A stretch of 64,000 nucleotides of DNA from Vibrio cyclitrophicus (GCF_024347435.1 NZ_AP025480.1:744001-808000), one strand, 5' to 3'; shown: positions 18,470 to 27,454, counted from the first letter of the stretch. The notes: generated by a model not told the origin, from the sequence alone. Numbers and translations are program-made.

Positions 18470-18816
18470 CGTTTTTATAATTACCTAACCAATAAAGGCG
18501 TGCATAGTAGATAAAAACCTTAGCTTTCGGTAGCTTGAGGTGCAAAATTAAGGTAAACCTATGTAATCTGCGTTTTACAGGGTGTAAAGCGTAAAATTGA
18601 CAGTAAGCGTCATCTTTGGTTGGATAAGCTTAATAACCATGATGAATCTTATTTGTGATTATGAAAAAACTGCATGATAAAATTGCAATTAGCTCTTTAT
18701 GACCTAGATCAAATTATGTAGAATGCGTCACATCAAAACGGTGACGGAAACGTTTGCTTTCGGTCGTTGTGTAGTTTTTTTGAAACTTTCAGTACAATCT
18801 GAGTCAGGAGATACAG
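18470..18816. other. yitT-glyA divergent control region with an unassigned palindrome
   Basis: No gene is seen. CGTTTTACA (18571-18579), GGG, TGTAAAGCG (18583-18591) form a 21-bp palindrome with one mismatched pair, about 100 bases upstream of the yitT-type gene. A PurR-type box lies nearer glyA. The rest is AT-rich promoter DNA. No glycine riboswitch was recognised. Confidence 0.5.
18744..18759 (+). promoter_or_regulatory. PurR box upstream of glyA
   Basis: ACGGAAACGTTTGCTT matches the PurR consensus ACGCAAACGTTTGCGT at 14 of 16 positions, with a perfect AAACGTTTGC core. It ends 57 bases before the glyA start. E. coli glyA is a known PurR target, since serine hydroxymethyltransferase feeds one-carbon units to purine synthesis. 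Confidence 0.75.
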
Positions 18817-20067
18817 ATGCTTAAGCGTGACATGAACATTGCTGATTACGATGCGGACCTATTCGCAGCTATCCAAGAAGAAACTCTTCGTCAGGAAGAG
18901 CACATCGAACTTATCGCTTCAGAAAACTACACAAGCCCACGTGTAATGGAAGCTCAAGGTTCTCAACTTACAAACAAATACGCTGAAGGCTACCCTGGTA
19001 AGCGTTACTACGGCGGTTGTGAGTTCGTAGATAAAGTTGAAACTCTAGCAATCGAACGTGCATGTGAACTTTTTGGCGCTCAATACGCGAACGTACAACC
19101 TCACTCAGGTTCTCAAGCTAACAACGCTGTATACATGGCGCTATTGAATGCTGGCGATACCGTTCTAGGTATGAGCCTAGCGCACGGTGGTCACCTAACG
19201 CACGGTTCTCCAGTAAACTTCTCTGGTAAGCTTTACAACATCATCCCTTACGGTATTGATGAAGCTGGCCAAATCGATTACGAAGAGATGGAAGCTCTCG
19301 CAATCGAGCACAAACCTAAGATGATCATCGGTGGTTTCTCAGCTTATTCTCAAGTTTGTGATTGGGCGCGCATGCGTGAAATCGCTGACAAAGTAGGTGC
19401 TTACTTCTTCGTAGATATGGCTCACGTTGCGGGTCTAATCGCTGCCGGTGTTTATCCAAACCCAGTTCCACACGCTCACGTTGTTACAACAACAACGCAC
19501 AAAACGCTTGCTGGTCCTCGTGGTGGTCTTATCCTTTCTAACGAAGGCGAAGATCTTTACAAAAAGCTAAACTCAGCAGTATTCCCTGGCGGCCAAGGTG
19601 GTCCTTTAATGCACGTTATCGCTGGTAAAGCAGTAGCGTTCAAAGAAGCACTAGAGCCAGAGTTCAAAGAATACCAAGCTCGCGTTGTTGCTAACGCAAA
19701 AGCAATGGTTGCTGAATTCCTAGCACGCGGTTACAACATCGTTTCAGGTTCTACAGAGAACCACCTGTTCCTAGTTGACCTTATCGACAAAGACATCACA
19801 GGTAAAGAAGCAGACGCAGCACTAGGTTCAGCTAACATTACAGTTAACAAGAACTCAGTACCAAACGATCCACGTAGCCCGTTCGTTACGTCTGGTATCC
19901 GTATCGGTTCTCCTTCTATCACTCGTCGCGGTTTCTCAGAAGCAGACGCGAAAGCTCTTGCTGGCTGGATGTGTGACATCCTTGATAACATGGGCGATGA
20001 GTCTGTTATCGAAGCAACTAAAGCGAAAGTATTAGAAATCTGTAAGCGCCTACCGGTTTACGCATAA
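18817..20067 (+). CDS. glyA: Serine hydroxymethyltransferase GlyA
   Basis: GlyA interconverts serine and glycine with tetrahydrofolate and is the main source of one-carbon units. It is a PLP fold-type I enzyme of 416 residues, one short of E. coli (417). The PLP lysine is K229 in [14 protein letters not shown]. Also visible are the N-terminal [13 protein letters not shown] and [14 protein letters not shown] motifs. A TCAGGAG ribosome site precedes the ATG. The codon use is of the highly expressed type. It is transcribed alone and ends at a strong terminator. Confidence 0.97.
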   Translation: MLKRDMNIADYDADLFAAIQEETLRQEEHIELIASENYTSPRVMEAQGSQLTNKYAEGYPGKRYYGGCEFVDKVETLAIERACELFGAQYANVQPHSGSQANNAVYMALLNAGDTVLGMSLAHGGHLTHGSPVNFSGKLYNIIPYGIDEAGQIDYEEMEALAIEHKPKMIIGGFSAYSQVCDWARMREIADKVGAYFFVDMAHVAGLIAAGVYPNPVPHAHVVTTTTHKTLAGPRGGLILSNEGEDLYKKLNSAVFPGGQGGPLMHVIAGKAVAFKEALEPEFKEYQARVVANAKAMVAEFLARGYNIVSGSTENHLFLVDLIDKDITGKEADAALGSANITVNKNSVPNDPRSPFVTSGIRIGSPSITRRGFSEADAKALAGWMCDILDNMGDESVIEATKAKVLEICKRLPVYA

Positions 20068-20174
20068 TTTTTCTGCGTAGAGTGAACGAATTTCTATGTC
20101 GCACATACTCATTTGCTAGCGCAAACTCCGTGTGAGCTCCTTAAACTTCGTTCATCTACTTTGAAAAAGAGTTT

Positions 20175-20200
20175 AAAAGGTCCCTTTTGGGGCCTTTTTT
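20175..20200 (+). terminator. glyA terminator
   Basis: AAAAGGTCCC (20175-20184), loop TTTT, GGGGCCTTTT (20189-20198), then TT. There is one G-T wobble pair. It is a canonical hairpin plus U-tract. Confidence 0.88.
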
Positions 20201-20244
20201 GTATATGGAGATTTGAGTATCTGAAAATATAGAAAAGCGGGTAC

Positions 20245-20277
20245 TAAAAAGGGCTGATGTTTGCACATCAACCCTTT
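20245..20277 (-). terminator. Terminator of the small lipoprotein gene
   Basis: AAAGGG-TGATG arms (20248-20259 and 20266-20277) pair with one mismatch and, read on the minus strand, run into TTTTTAGT. Confidence 0.72.
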
Positions 20278-20297
20278 GCTATTTATTGGTATCGGTT

Positions 20298-20624
20298 TTA
20301 CTTTTTGATGCTCAGCAAAGTACCTGATTTACATCTAAACGAGTAGTAGCTGCGACTTTCATTGAATTTGCCCAAGCCTTCGCCATCGCAGTAGTCGATG
20401 TTGATATCACGCATGACTTCTAGTGTATCTTCGCTGTTTAAAGCGAATTTAGAACCATCTGAGCAGACGATACGAATTCTCTCATCATGGCTTACAGAGT
20501 AGATATCGACTTCAGTATTACACAGCTCAAAAGACGCTTCACGAAAGTTGTCTTGTTGAGAGTTTGAAGAGCAACCGGCAGTGAGTGCGGTTGCAATAAC
20601 GGCTAATAGTCCGAGTCTTTTCAT
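20298..20624 (-). CDS. Small cysteine-containing lipoprotein of unknown function
   Basis: The 108-residue protein begins MKRLGLLAVIATALTAGCSSN, a lipoprotein signal with lipobox LTAGC (Cys18). I chose ATG 20624 because AAGGA lies about 9 bases upstream and the signal peptide then starts properly; an open frame continues 25 codons further upstream. The mature part has four more cysteines, enough for two disulfides. Its two halves show a weakly similar pattern (VCSDGSKFALN and RCKSGTLLSIK), suggesting an internal duplication. I do not recognise the family. It has its own terminator. Confidence 0.72.
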   Translation of the reverse strand: MKRLGLLAVIATALTAGCSSNSQQDNFREASFELCNTEVDIYSVSHDERIRIVCSDGSKFALNSEDTLEVMRDINIDYCDGEGLGKFNESRSYYSFRCKSGTLLSIKK

Positions 20625-20771
20625 TGTTAGTCCTTCGATATCATCAAATTTAGTGATGATTTTTATATGCTGTTCTTGGTAGCCTATACAACAACACACT
20701 TTGATTCAAGGAGCGTTGGCTGACTCTAAGATATAAAAGTATAGGTGCAAACAGATAATTTATAATAGGTT

Positions 20772-20813
20772 TATTGGTATTGGTATTGGTATTGGTATTG
20801 GTATTGGTATTGG
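20772..20813. repeat. Hexanucleotide tandem repeat (TATTGG)7
   Basis: Seven perfect TATTGG units run without interruption in the gap between two minus-strand genes, about 150 bases upstream of the lipoprotein start. Perfect short repeats of this kind change copy number by slippage. It lies outside coding sequence. Confidence 0.95.
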
Positions 20814-20832
20814 TCTATTACGTACCTCAAAC

Positions 20833-20861
20833 AAAAAAGACCAACACAGAGGTTGGTCTTT
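20833..20861 (-). terminator. Terminator of the yaeP-DUF4250 pair
   Basis: AAAGACCAAC (20836-20845) and GTTGGTCTTT (20852-20861) form a perfect 10-bp stem with a 6-base loop. On the minus strand it is followed by TTTTTTG. Confidence 0.87.
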
Positions 20862-20885
20862 CGAAATAAAGCTTGTTTTAAATGA

Positions 20886-21077
20886 CTATCGAAACTGTTT
20901 TGCTTCTGGAAAATACTCAAAACCAGCAGACGCAAGTTTAGCGATCAAGGCTGCCTTATCGATTTCGTAGAAGTTAACCACTCGATCCAAATCACCACCG
21001 AAGTCGTCACGTAGCTTCATGTTGACGATGCTCATTAACATCACTGGATCCATCTTTGCAAAATTAGCGAGGTTCAT
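20886..21077 (-). CDS. DUF4250 family small protein
   Basis: The 63-residue soluble protein has the DUF4250 pattern, with KMDPVMLMSIVNMKLRD (about 8-24) near the N-terminus and GFEYFPEAKQFR at the end. Function is unknown. Its ATG lies one base after the yaeP stop (TAACATG), and its GAGGA ribosome site is inside yaeP, so the two are translationally coupled. Confidence 0.82.
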   Translation of the reverse strand: MNLANFAKMDPVMLMSIVNMKLRDDFGGDLDRVVNFYEIDKAALIAKLASAGFEYFPEAKQFR

Positions 21078-21078
21078 G

Positions 21079-21282
21079 TTAGTCCTCGAAATCTGAGATC
21101 AGCAGGTTTGCCGCAGCAAATGCTGCACGATCACGAGCATCTTTAGGAAGAGACTCATCCGCAGCAAGGTCGTTTAATGTTTTTACCGCGCAGGTAACCG
21201 CTTTAGGGATATAGCCTTGGTCGCCACTGCCAATTTGAGAATACAGTTCACGCACCAAATCACAACAATCGTATACTTTCAT
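21079..21282 (-). CDS. yaeP: YaeP/UPF0253 family small protein
   Basis: The 67-residue protein matches E. coli YaeP (66 residues) in the pattern [20 protein letters not shown] (9-28) and the C-terminal [12 protein letters not shown]. Function is unknown. E. coli yaeP is next to the Rho inhibitor rof; here its coupled partner is a DUF4250 gene instead. An AGGT site precedes the ATG. Confidence 0.85.
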   Translation of the reverse strand: MKVYDCCDLVRELYSQIGSGDQGYIPKAVTCAVKTLNDLAADESLPKDARDRAAFAAANLLISDFED

Positions 21283-21468
21283 TTTTATACCTAACCAAAT
21301 GATAACTTATCTCAATATACACATAGAGGTAGACAAAAACAAAGTGGAACTGATGAAGATCAGAGTTAATTTGTCCTTGCTCAATATCTCATTTGTTGAT
21401 GCTAAATATATCACTTTGCTAGCTTGTTGTTTAACCAGATACTTATCGATTAGCCTGATATTTACCGC

Positions 21469-22164
21469 TTAATCAGAGATTTGTTGTTCAAGCTGATAAA
21501 TCACTTCATCAGCCAGGTTGAGTTGCTTGGCTAGCTCTTTGAGGTAAGACTTCTCCATGAAGTTCTGCTCATCAGCCACAATCAAAGAGGCTAAGTAGAT
21601 CTCACTCGCTTGTTGAGGTGAAATAGCGAGCTGAGCAATTTCACTTGGATCGAGGGGTTTGTGCAGCTCTTCAGACACCAATTTAGTCAGTTGATAATCG
21701 GCGCCCATATTTTCGACCGCTTGCTCGATCTTTGCCATCTCCTCTTCATCGATATGACCATCGGCTTTGGACGCAGCAATCATCGATCTTAGAATCAGCA
21801 CGCTGTGATTTGCATCATTTTCATCAAACTGAGCCTGTTCGACATTGGGTGTCTGACCTTGTTTGGATTGGTAGTCATTGTAGACTTTATAAGCCAAAGC
21901 GCCCAGTGCTGCTGCGCCGCCAATCCCAGTCGCTTTCTTGCCCATTTTCTTGGTTTTCTTAGAACCCATTAGCACACCTAAGAGTCCACCACCAACAGCG
22001 CCCGCCCCGAAAGCCCCAAGTATGTTTTTGTTGATACTCTTGTCATTGCTATTACAGCTTTTAGAAAGACTACTTAAACTCGAAGATCCTTGGGAAAGCT
22101 TTTGAGTACCTTGTTTTACGAGATCTGACTTAAGTGCATGGTTAAGTAAGTTTTTGATATCCAT
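21469..22164 (-). CDS. DUF533/YebE-type protein with TerB-like domain
   Basis: The 231-residue protein has an N-terminal serine-rich region, a glycine/alanine hydrophobic stretch (about 45-95, GAFGAGAVGGGLLGVLMGS and a second AALGALAYKVY) that may sit in the membrane, and a C-terminal helical TerB-like domain with DGHIDEEEMAKIE. E. coli YebE is the nearest named relative and its function is unknown. I chose ATG 22164 because GGAGG lies 5 bases before it; a TTG four codons upstream overlaps that site. Confidence 0.78.
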   Translation of the reverse strand: MDIKNLLNHALKSDLVKQGTQKLSQGSSSLSSLSKSCNSNDKSINKNILGAFGAGAVGGGLLGVLMGSKKTKKMGKKATGIGGAAALGALAYKVYNDYQSKQGQTPNVEQAQFDENDANHSVLILRSMIAASKADGHIDEEEMAKIEQAVENMGADYQLTKLVSEELHKPLDPSEIAQLAISPQQASEIYLASLIVADEQNFMEKSYLKELAKQLNLADEVIYQLEQQISD

Positions 22165-22295
22165 CGATACCTCCAATATAAATGTACTAAAGAGTCGTTA
22201 AAACCAATATACGGGCTTAAAGATGAACTGGTGATTAACTTATGTAATTTGCTCTATTGATCAATAGAAGGGAGTTTGAAGTGAAACGACAGGCA

Positions 22296-22323
22296 CAAAA
22301 AAGGCCACCTAATAGCAGCCTTT
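22296..22323 (-). terminator. proS terminator
   Basis: AAAGGC...GCCTTT arms (22299-22304 and 22318-22323) with partial inner pairing run into TTTTTTG on the minus strand, just past the proS stop. Confidence 0.7.
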
Positions 22324-22349
22324 CAATATTTATCTAGTGAGTAATCGGA

Positions 22350-24068
22350 TTACTTAGCTAGTTGAGCCTTAAGGTGCTCGATAACCGTGTCCATAGCGAT
22401 AGCTTCTTTATCACCAGTACGACGGTTTTTGTATTCGAAGTTACCTTCGTCCATGCTGCGATCACCGATAACGATAGTGTGAGGAATACCCACTAGCTCG
22501 ATATCTTTAAACATAACACCTGGACGCTCTTTACGGTCATCGAATAGTACTTCGATACCCATAGCTATTAATTCAGCGTATAGCTTTTCTGCTGCTTCTT
22601 TAACGCGCTCAGATTTATGCATGTTCATTGGTACGATAGCAACTTGGAACGGCGCTAGTGCGTCTGGCCAAGTGATACCGAATTTATCGTGGTTTTGCTC
22701 GATAGCAGATGCAACAACACGTGAAACACCGATACCGTAACAACCCATTTCTAGGATTACGCTCTTACCATCAGGACCAAGCACGTTACAGTTCATTGCT
22801 TTAGAGTAAGTATTACCTAGTTGGAAGATATGACCAACCTCGATGCCGCGCTTAAGTTGGATAGTACCTTGACCACATGGGCTTAGGTCGCCTTCAACAA
22901 CGTTACGTAGGTCTTCAACTTGAGCAAGCTCTACGTCACGACCCCAGTTGATACCAAAGTAGTGCTTACCGTCTACGTTTGCGCCAGCGCCAAAGTCGCT
23001 CATTACGGCAACAGAGCGGTCAACGATGAATGGTAGCTCTAGGCCAACAGGGCCAAGTGAACCAGGACCAGCCCCAACAAGTGCGCGGATTTCTTCTTCA
23101 GAAGCCATCTCTAGTGGAGAAGCAACCTGTGGAAGGTTTTCTGCTTTCACTTCGTTAAGCTCGTGGTCACCACGGATGATTAGAGCAATAATATCTGCTT
23201 CTACTTCATCAGATGCTTTAACGAATAGAGTCTTAACTGTCTTCTCGATTGCTAGACCGTGCTGATCTACAAGTTCTGCGATTGTTTTTGCGTTTGGCGT
23301 ATCAACCAATTCCATCTCTTGAGTAGGCGCTGCAACTTCTTCAGTAGGAGCTAGTGCTTCTGCTTTCTCGATGTTCGCTGCGTAATCAGATTCAGAAGAG
23401 AATGCGATTAGGTCTTCGCCGCTTTCAGCAAGAACGTGGAACTCTTGAGAGCCGCTGCCGCCGATTGCGCCAGAGTCTGCTAATACCGGGCGGTATTCAA
23501 GGCCCATGCGGTCGAATGCTTTACAGTAAGCATCGTGCATCGCTTGGTAAGACTTTTCTAAGCCTTCTTTGTCGATATCAAAGCTGTATGCATCCATCAT
23601 AGAGAACTCACGTGCACGCATTACGCCAAAACGAGGGCGGCGTTCATCACGGAATTTAGTCTGGATTTGGTACAGGTTTAGAGGAAGCTGTTTGTAAGAG
23701 CTGATCTCGTTACGTACTAGGCTTGTCACTACTTCTTCAGCTGTTGGGCTAAGAACGAATGGACGAGAGTGACGGTCTGTGAAACGAAGTAGCTCAGGAC
23801 CCATCTTTTCAGAACGGCCAGTCTCTTCCCAAAGCTCAAACGGCTGAACTACGGGCATCAAGATTTCAACGGCACCTGCATTATCGATCTCTTGGCGAAC
23901 GATATTTTCGACTTTACGCAGTACACGTAGACCAGTAGGTAGCCAAGTATATAAACCTGAAGCTAGCTTACGGATCATACCTGCACGTAGCATCAGCTGG
24001 TGGCTGATAACTTCTGCGTCGTTTGGAGTCTCTTTCAGAGTAGAAAGAAGGTAGTTACTGGTACGCAT
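22350..24068 (-). CDS. proS: Prolyl-tRNA synthetase ProS (bacterial type with editing domain)
   Basis: ProS charges tRNA-Pro. The 572 residues match E. coli ProRS (572). Class II motifs are visible: motif 2 with [23 protein letters not shown] (about 138-160) and the late motif 3 with [13 protein letters not shown] (about 440). Between them lies the insertion (editing) domain (about 225-405), which clears mischarged alanine and includes [18 protein letters not shown] near 358. The C-terminal anticodon-binding domain follows. It sits 101 bases downstream of trmO on the same strand, an order shared with E. coli. Confidence 0.97.
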   Translation of the reverse strand: MRTSNYLLSTLKETPNDAEVISHQLMLRAGMIRKLASGLYTWLPTGLRVLRKVENIVRQEIDNAGAVEILMPVVQPFELWEETGRSEKMGPELLRFTDRHSRPFVLSPTAEEVVTSLVRNEISSYKQLPLNLYQIQTKFRDERRPRFGVMRAREFSMMDAYSFDIDKEGLEKSYQAMHDAYCKAFDRMGLEYRPVLADSGAIGGSGSQEFHVLAESGEDLIAFSSESDYAANIEKAEALAPTEEVAAPTQEMELVDTPNAKTIAELVDQHGLAIEKTVKTLFVKASDEVEADIIALIIRGDHELNEVKAENLPQVASPLEMASEEEIRALVGAGPGSLGPVGLELPFIVDRSVAVMSDFGAGANVDGKHYFGINWGRDVELAQVEDLRNVVEGDLSPCGQGTIQLKRGIEVGHIFQLGNTYSKAMNCNVLGPDGKSVILEMGCYGIGVSRVVASAIEQNHDKFGITWPDALAPFQVAIVPMNMHKSERVKEAAEKLYAELIAMGIEVLFDDRKERPGVMFKDIELVGIPHTIVIGDRSMDEGNFEYKNRRTGDKEAIAMDTVIEHLKAQLAK

Positions 24069-24169
24069 TCTATGGTATCCGTTTCATCATTGATAAAAGA
24101 AAATTTGCTGCAGTGAGTGACGACAGCAAATCTGATATAGCCGTATATAATATCAGCCTATTTGGGATC

Positions 24170-24865
24170 TCAAAAGCGTTCAATGTCAGTTACATTGATG
24201 AAAAGCGCCTCAACAACGAATTTCACGTTAAGATCGAACAAATTTACCGCATATTCCTTACTGTCTGGCTTGCCTTTTTTATAGGCAGGTCGCGGATCTT
24301 GACCAAGCACTTCTTTGATCACTTGGATGATATGGCGTGCCTGCGGGTGACCAGACAGCTTACTTTGGGCTTGCTGAGAGAAGTTCACATCTAACACTTC
24401 AGGTTCATCGGCGGCAAACCCTCCTAGTGCATCGGGAATTGAATCCGAGTAGGAGATATAAGGTTTGATGTCGATGATAGGCGTACCGTCAACGAGATCG
24501 ACGCTGCCCAAGTCCAACCAAGTTTGTCCTTTTTCTTGATAGACACCTTTGAGCTCAACCGCAGACATACCAATCCCATTCGGTCTGAATGTCGCACGTG
24601 ATGCGAAAACACCGATACGTTCATTGCCGCCAAGTCGAGGCGGCCTCACAGTTGGTTTCCAGCCCGCTTCAAGGTTCTTATCGAACAGAAACAACAACCA
24701 CACATGGCTAAATTGCTCAATATCCCGAACAGACTCAAGACAGTTTGCTGCGTCAACCAGCCTGACTCTTGAGGTGGATGTTGGTACCAATCTAGGTTGC
24801 CTTGGCACTGCGAACTTCTCTTTATAGGGAGACTCTATAAAGCCAATAGGTTCAATGGAGTACAT
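24170..24865 (-). CDS. trmO: tRNA (N6-threonylcarbamoyladenosine-37-N6)-methyltransferase TrmO (TsaA/YaeB)
   Basis: TrmO uses S-adenosylmethionine to add a methyl group to t6A37 in certain threonine tRNAs. The 231 residues match E. coli YaeB (235). Motifs include the N-terminal YSIEPIGFIESPYKEKFAVP, GVFASRATFRPNGIGMS (about 85-101, SAM site) and DPRPAY (about 194). The C-terminal region is the usual TsaA-C domain. It is upstream of proS on the same strand and probably shares its transcript. Confidence 0.93.
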   Translation of the reverse strand: MYSIEPIGFIESPYKEKFAVPRQPRLVPTSTSRVRLVDAANCLESVRDIEQFSHVWLLFLFDKNLEAGWKPTVRPPRLGGNERIGVFASRATFRPNGIGMSAVELKGVYQEKGQTWLDLGSVDLVDGTPIIDIKPYISYSDSIPDALGGFAADEPEVLDVNFSQQAQSKLSGHPQARHIIQVIKEVLGQDPRPAYKKGKPDSKEYAVNLFDLNVKFVVEALFINVTDIERF

Positions 24866-24929
24866 GAGTGGACGTCTCTGATTACGATCTATGGCGGGAA
24901 AATATCATAAAATCGCTTGTTTTTCTTTT

Positions 24930-24962
24930 GATAATAATTATCATTTGTTATGTTATAACATA
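24930..24962 (+). promoter_or_regulatory. Palindromic metal-regulator sites before rpmE2 (Zur-like, with a Fur-like AT palindrome)
   Basis: TATGTTATAACATA (24949-24962) is a perfect 14-bp palindrome resembling Zur sites (TGTTATA...TATAACA). GATAATAATTATC (24930-24942) is a second perfect palindrome with Fur-box character. They end 26 bases before the rpmE2 start. Zur repression of the zinc-free L31/L36 paralogues is established in related bacteria. Which protein binds each site is inference. Confidence 0.65.
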
Positions 24963-24988
24963 TCAATTTAATTATTTAGGGAAATACA

Positions 24989-25249
24989 ATGAAACCGAAT
25001 ATCCACCCGGGCTACCGCACAGTGGTGTTCCACGACACCAATGTTGATGAGTACTTCTTGATTGGCTCCACCTTGAAAACAGAGCGTACTATCGAATGGG
25101 AAGATGGTAATACTTACCCTTATTTCACTATTGAAGAGTCCTCAAAATCACATCCTTTCTATACGGGTAAACAGAGAGTGCTACATAAAGAGGGACGTGT
25201 TGCTAATTTTACTCGTCGCTTTGGTCAATTAGGTAAGGGAGCTAAATAA
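24989..25249 (+). CDS. rpmE2: 50S ribosomal protein bL31 type B (zinc-independent)
   Basis: The 86-residue protein starts [18 protein letters not shown] and has no cysteine, so it lacks the zinc-binding CxxC pair of the type A L31. Such C-minus paralogues replace the zinc form under zinc starvation and release zinc. An AGGGA site precedes the ATG and a Zur-like palindrome lies directly upstream. Its stop overlaps the next start (TAATG). Confidence 0.94.
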   Translation: MKPNIHPGYRTVVFHDTNVDEYFLIGSTLKTERTIEWEDGNTYPYFTIEESSKSHPFYTGKQRVLHKEGRVANFTRRFGQLGKGAK

Positions 25250-25374
25250 TGAAAGTTGTTAAATCACTTAAAAGTGCGAAAAGCCGTCACCCTGATTGCC
25301 AGATAGTTAAGCGTAGAGGGCGTCACTATGTGATCTGTAAATCCAATCCAAGATTTAAAGCGGTTCAAAAATAA
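25249..25374 (+). CDS. rpmJ2: 50S ribosomal protein bL36 type B (zinc-independent)
   Basis: The 41-residue basic protein reads [17 protein letters not shown] at its start and ends [10 protein letters not shown]. It keeps only two cysteines (17 and 30) rather than the full zinc-binding set of ordinary L36. It starts one base inside the rpmE2 stop, so the two are translationally coupled. The L31B-L36B pair under one zinc-responsive promoter is a known arrangement. Confidence 0.93.
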   Translation: MKVVKSLKSAKSRHPDCQIVKRRGRHYVICKSNPRFKAVQK

Positions 25375-25762
25375 CCGTCAATATGATGTGACATGTGTGT
25401 AAAAACGAGGGAAAAGTCAAACTTCATTCATTTGTCTGTTTTTCTTTTCCTTCGAGAGGAACTTAACCGGATATCGAGTGTGTATTTAACGTACGATGTA
25501 TTTTATTTTCAAATGAATCAATGGGTTATATTGTGAGTTATATTTCTAGTGAATGCATTGTTGTAAATTATAAATCTAGTTTTTGTGTTTAATATAGATT
25601 TATTTGCTAATTAATTGTTCAAATAGAGTTAAAAGTCGTCGTTTGTTACACACTTTGTAACATTTTGAATTTCTAATTGATATTTTTGTCGCGTACCCTT
25701 CGCTGGCAATTTGAACATCTTTGTCACAATTGCACAGGAATCACTACACAAGGAGGGAACAG
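25375..25762. other. Long AT-rich leader region before the AbgT transporter gene
   Basis: No gene is visible. GGAAAAG (25410-25416) and CTTTTCC (25444-25450) could form a weak hairpin after rpmJ2. A perfect inverted repeat, TGTTACA-N5-TGTAACA, lies at 25644-25662, 100 bases upstream of the transporter start. The middle is very AT-rich with repeated TTATA/TCTAGT elements. The transporter's ribosome site AAGGAGGG ends the region. Confidence 0.55.
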
Positions 25763-27349
25763 ATGAGTTCATCTGCTTCAATAAAAAACAACGCACCAAA
25801 AAAACCTATTTTCACACGCTTTTTAGACAGCGTTGAATATTTGGGGAACCTTTTACCCCACCCAATCACTCTTTTTGCTATCTTCTGTGTCGCAATCCTA
25901 GTTTCTTCAGGTATTGCTGGTTACTTTGAAGTGTCTGTCATGGACCCTCGCCCTGAAGGTGCTAGTGGTCGTGCTGCTGATGGTATGATCCACGTTGTAA
26001 GCTTACTTAATGCTGAAGGCTTACAACTCATCGTAACGAATCTAGTTTCGAACTTTGTTGGCTTTGCGCCACTTGGTACTGTACTTGTTGCAATGCTAGG
26101 TGTTGCGATTGCTGAACACTCAGGTCTATTATCTGCGGCAATGCGCGGCATGGTAATGGGCGCATCTCAGCGCATGGTTACTGTAACCGTGGTATTTGCC
26201 GGTATTATCTCTAACACGGCTTCAGAGCTGGGTTACGTAGTACTTATCCCTCTTGCAGCAATGCTTTTCCACTCATTGGGTCGTCACCCATTAGCAGGTC
26301 TAGCGGCAGCATTTGCTGGTGTATCTGGTGGTTATTCTGCAAATCTACTTATCGGTACGGTTGATCCACTGCTTTCTGGTATCACAGAAACAGCAGCACA
26401 AATGCTTGATCCATCTTACTCTGTTGGCCCTGAATCAAACTGGTACTTCATGTTTATTTCGACCTTCTTTATCTCGATTGCCGGTGCATTGGTAACAGAG
26501 AAGATTGTTGAACCTAAACTGGGTAAATACAATGTCGAAGACGCGTCTGAAGATCTTTCAAATGACTCAATGGGTAAGCTTACTGCTATTGAGAAGAAAG
26601 GCCTTAGATTGGCGGGTGTCGCTGTATTAATCGTGAGTGCGCTTTTAGCTTGGACTGTTGTTCCTGCTGACGGTGTTCTACGTTCAGAGGCGGGCACGAT
26701 TTCAGGCTCTCCATTCCTGAAAAGTATCGTCGCGTTTATCTTTGTATTCTTTGCTATTCCTGGTTTTGTTTACGGCAAAATTACCGGTTCAATGAAGAAT
26801 GACCGTGATGTGATTAATGCAATGGCAACGTCGATGTCTTCAATGGGCATGTACATCGTTCTTGTATTCTTTGCTGCACAGTTTGTTGCTTTCTTTAAGT
26901 GGACGAACTTTGGTCAAGTGGTTGCTGTAGGCGGCGCAACATTCCTTCAGGATATCGGCCTAACGGGTCCAATGTTGTTCTTCGCATTCATCCTAATGTG
27001 TGGTTTCATTAACCTGATGATCGGTTCAGCTTCTGCACAGTGGGCAGTAACAGCGCCAATCTTCGTTCCAATGCTAATGCTAGTAGGCTACGCACCTGAA
27101 ACGATTCAAGCGGCTTACCGTATCGGTGATTCAACAACCAACATCATTACACCAATGATGAGCTACTTCGGTCTTATCCTTGCCGTAGCAACTCGCTACA
27201 TGAAGAACCTAGGTATCGGTACACTGATCGCGACAATGTTGCCTTACTCAATGGTATTCATGTTTGGTTGGAGCATCTTGTTCTACCTATGGGTATTCGT
27301 ATTCGGTCTACCAGTAGGTCCAGGCGCTGCAACGTACTACACGCCTTAG
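25763..27349 (+). CDS. AbgT-family transporter
   Basis: The 528-residue protein has about 12 hydrophobic segments and the AbgT-family features FLDSVEYLGNLLPHPITLF near the start, NTASELGYVVLIPLAAMLFH (about 152) and GDSTTNIITPMMSYF (about 455). Relatives import p-aminobenzoyl-glutamate or export sulfonamides. No abgA/abgB peptidase genes are adjacent, so the substrate is open. I chose ATG 25763 because AAGGAGGG lies 6-8 bases before it. It is transcribed alone. Confidence 0.88.
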   Translation: MSSSASIKNNAPKKPIFTRFLDSVEYLGNLLPHPITLFAIFCVAILVSSGIAGYFEVSVMDPRPEGASGRAADGMIHVVSLLNAEGLQLIVTNLVSNFVGFAPLGTVLVAMLGVAIAEHSGLLSAAMRGMVMGASQRMVTVTVVFAGIISNTASELGYVVLIPLAAMLFHSLGRHPLAGLAAAFAGVSGGYSANLLIGTVDPLLSGITETAAQMLDPSYSVGPESNWYFMFISTFFISIAGALVTEKIVEPKLGKYNVEDASEDLSNDSMGKLTAIEKKGLRLAGVAVLIVSALLAWTVVPADGVLRSEAGTISGSPFLKSIVAFIFVFFAIPGFVYGKITGSMKNDRDVINAMATSMSSMGMYIVLVFFAAQFVAFFKWTNFGQVVAVGGATFLQDIGLTGPMLFFAFILMCGFINLMIGSASAQWAVTAPIFVPMLMLVGYAPETIQAAYRIGDSTTNIITPMMSYFGLILAVATRYMKNLGIGTLIATMLPYSMVFMFGWSILFYLWVFVFGLPVGPGAATYYTP

Positions 27350-27408
27350 TGAACAGTGATAGGCGAACATTTCAATTCGCTTATTAACTGAATAAAAGAC
27401 GAGATACC

Positions 27409-27440
27409 AAAGAGCCTGCATCAATGCAGGCTCTTTTTGT
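27409..27440. terminator. Bidirectional terminator between the AbgT and MipA/OmpV genes
   Basis: AAAGAGCCTGCAT (27409-27421) and ATGCAGGCTCTTT (27424-27436) are perfect 13-bp inverted arms. TTGTTTG follows on the plus strand, and the minus strand has a shorter T-run. Confidence 0.85.
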
Positions 27441-27454
27441 TTGAGTCAGTAAAC

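Noticed and set aside
18571..18591. TyrR box in the yitT-glyA gap
   Set aside because: TyrR sites read TGTAAA-N6-TTTACA; here the half-sites are in the opposite order with a 3-base spacer.
20772..20813. CRISPR-like array
   Set aside because: The units are contiguous hexamers with no spacers and no cas genes nearby.
25410..25450. Terminator of rpmE2-rpmJ2
   Set aside because: The 7-bp arms are separated by 27 bases and no clean T-run follows, so I list it only as a weak hairpin.
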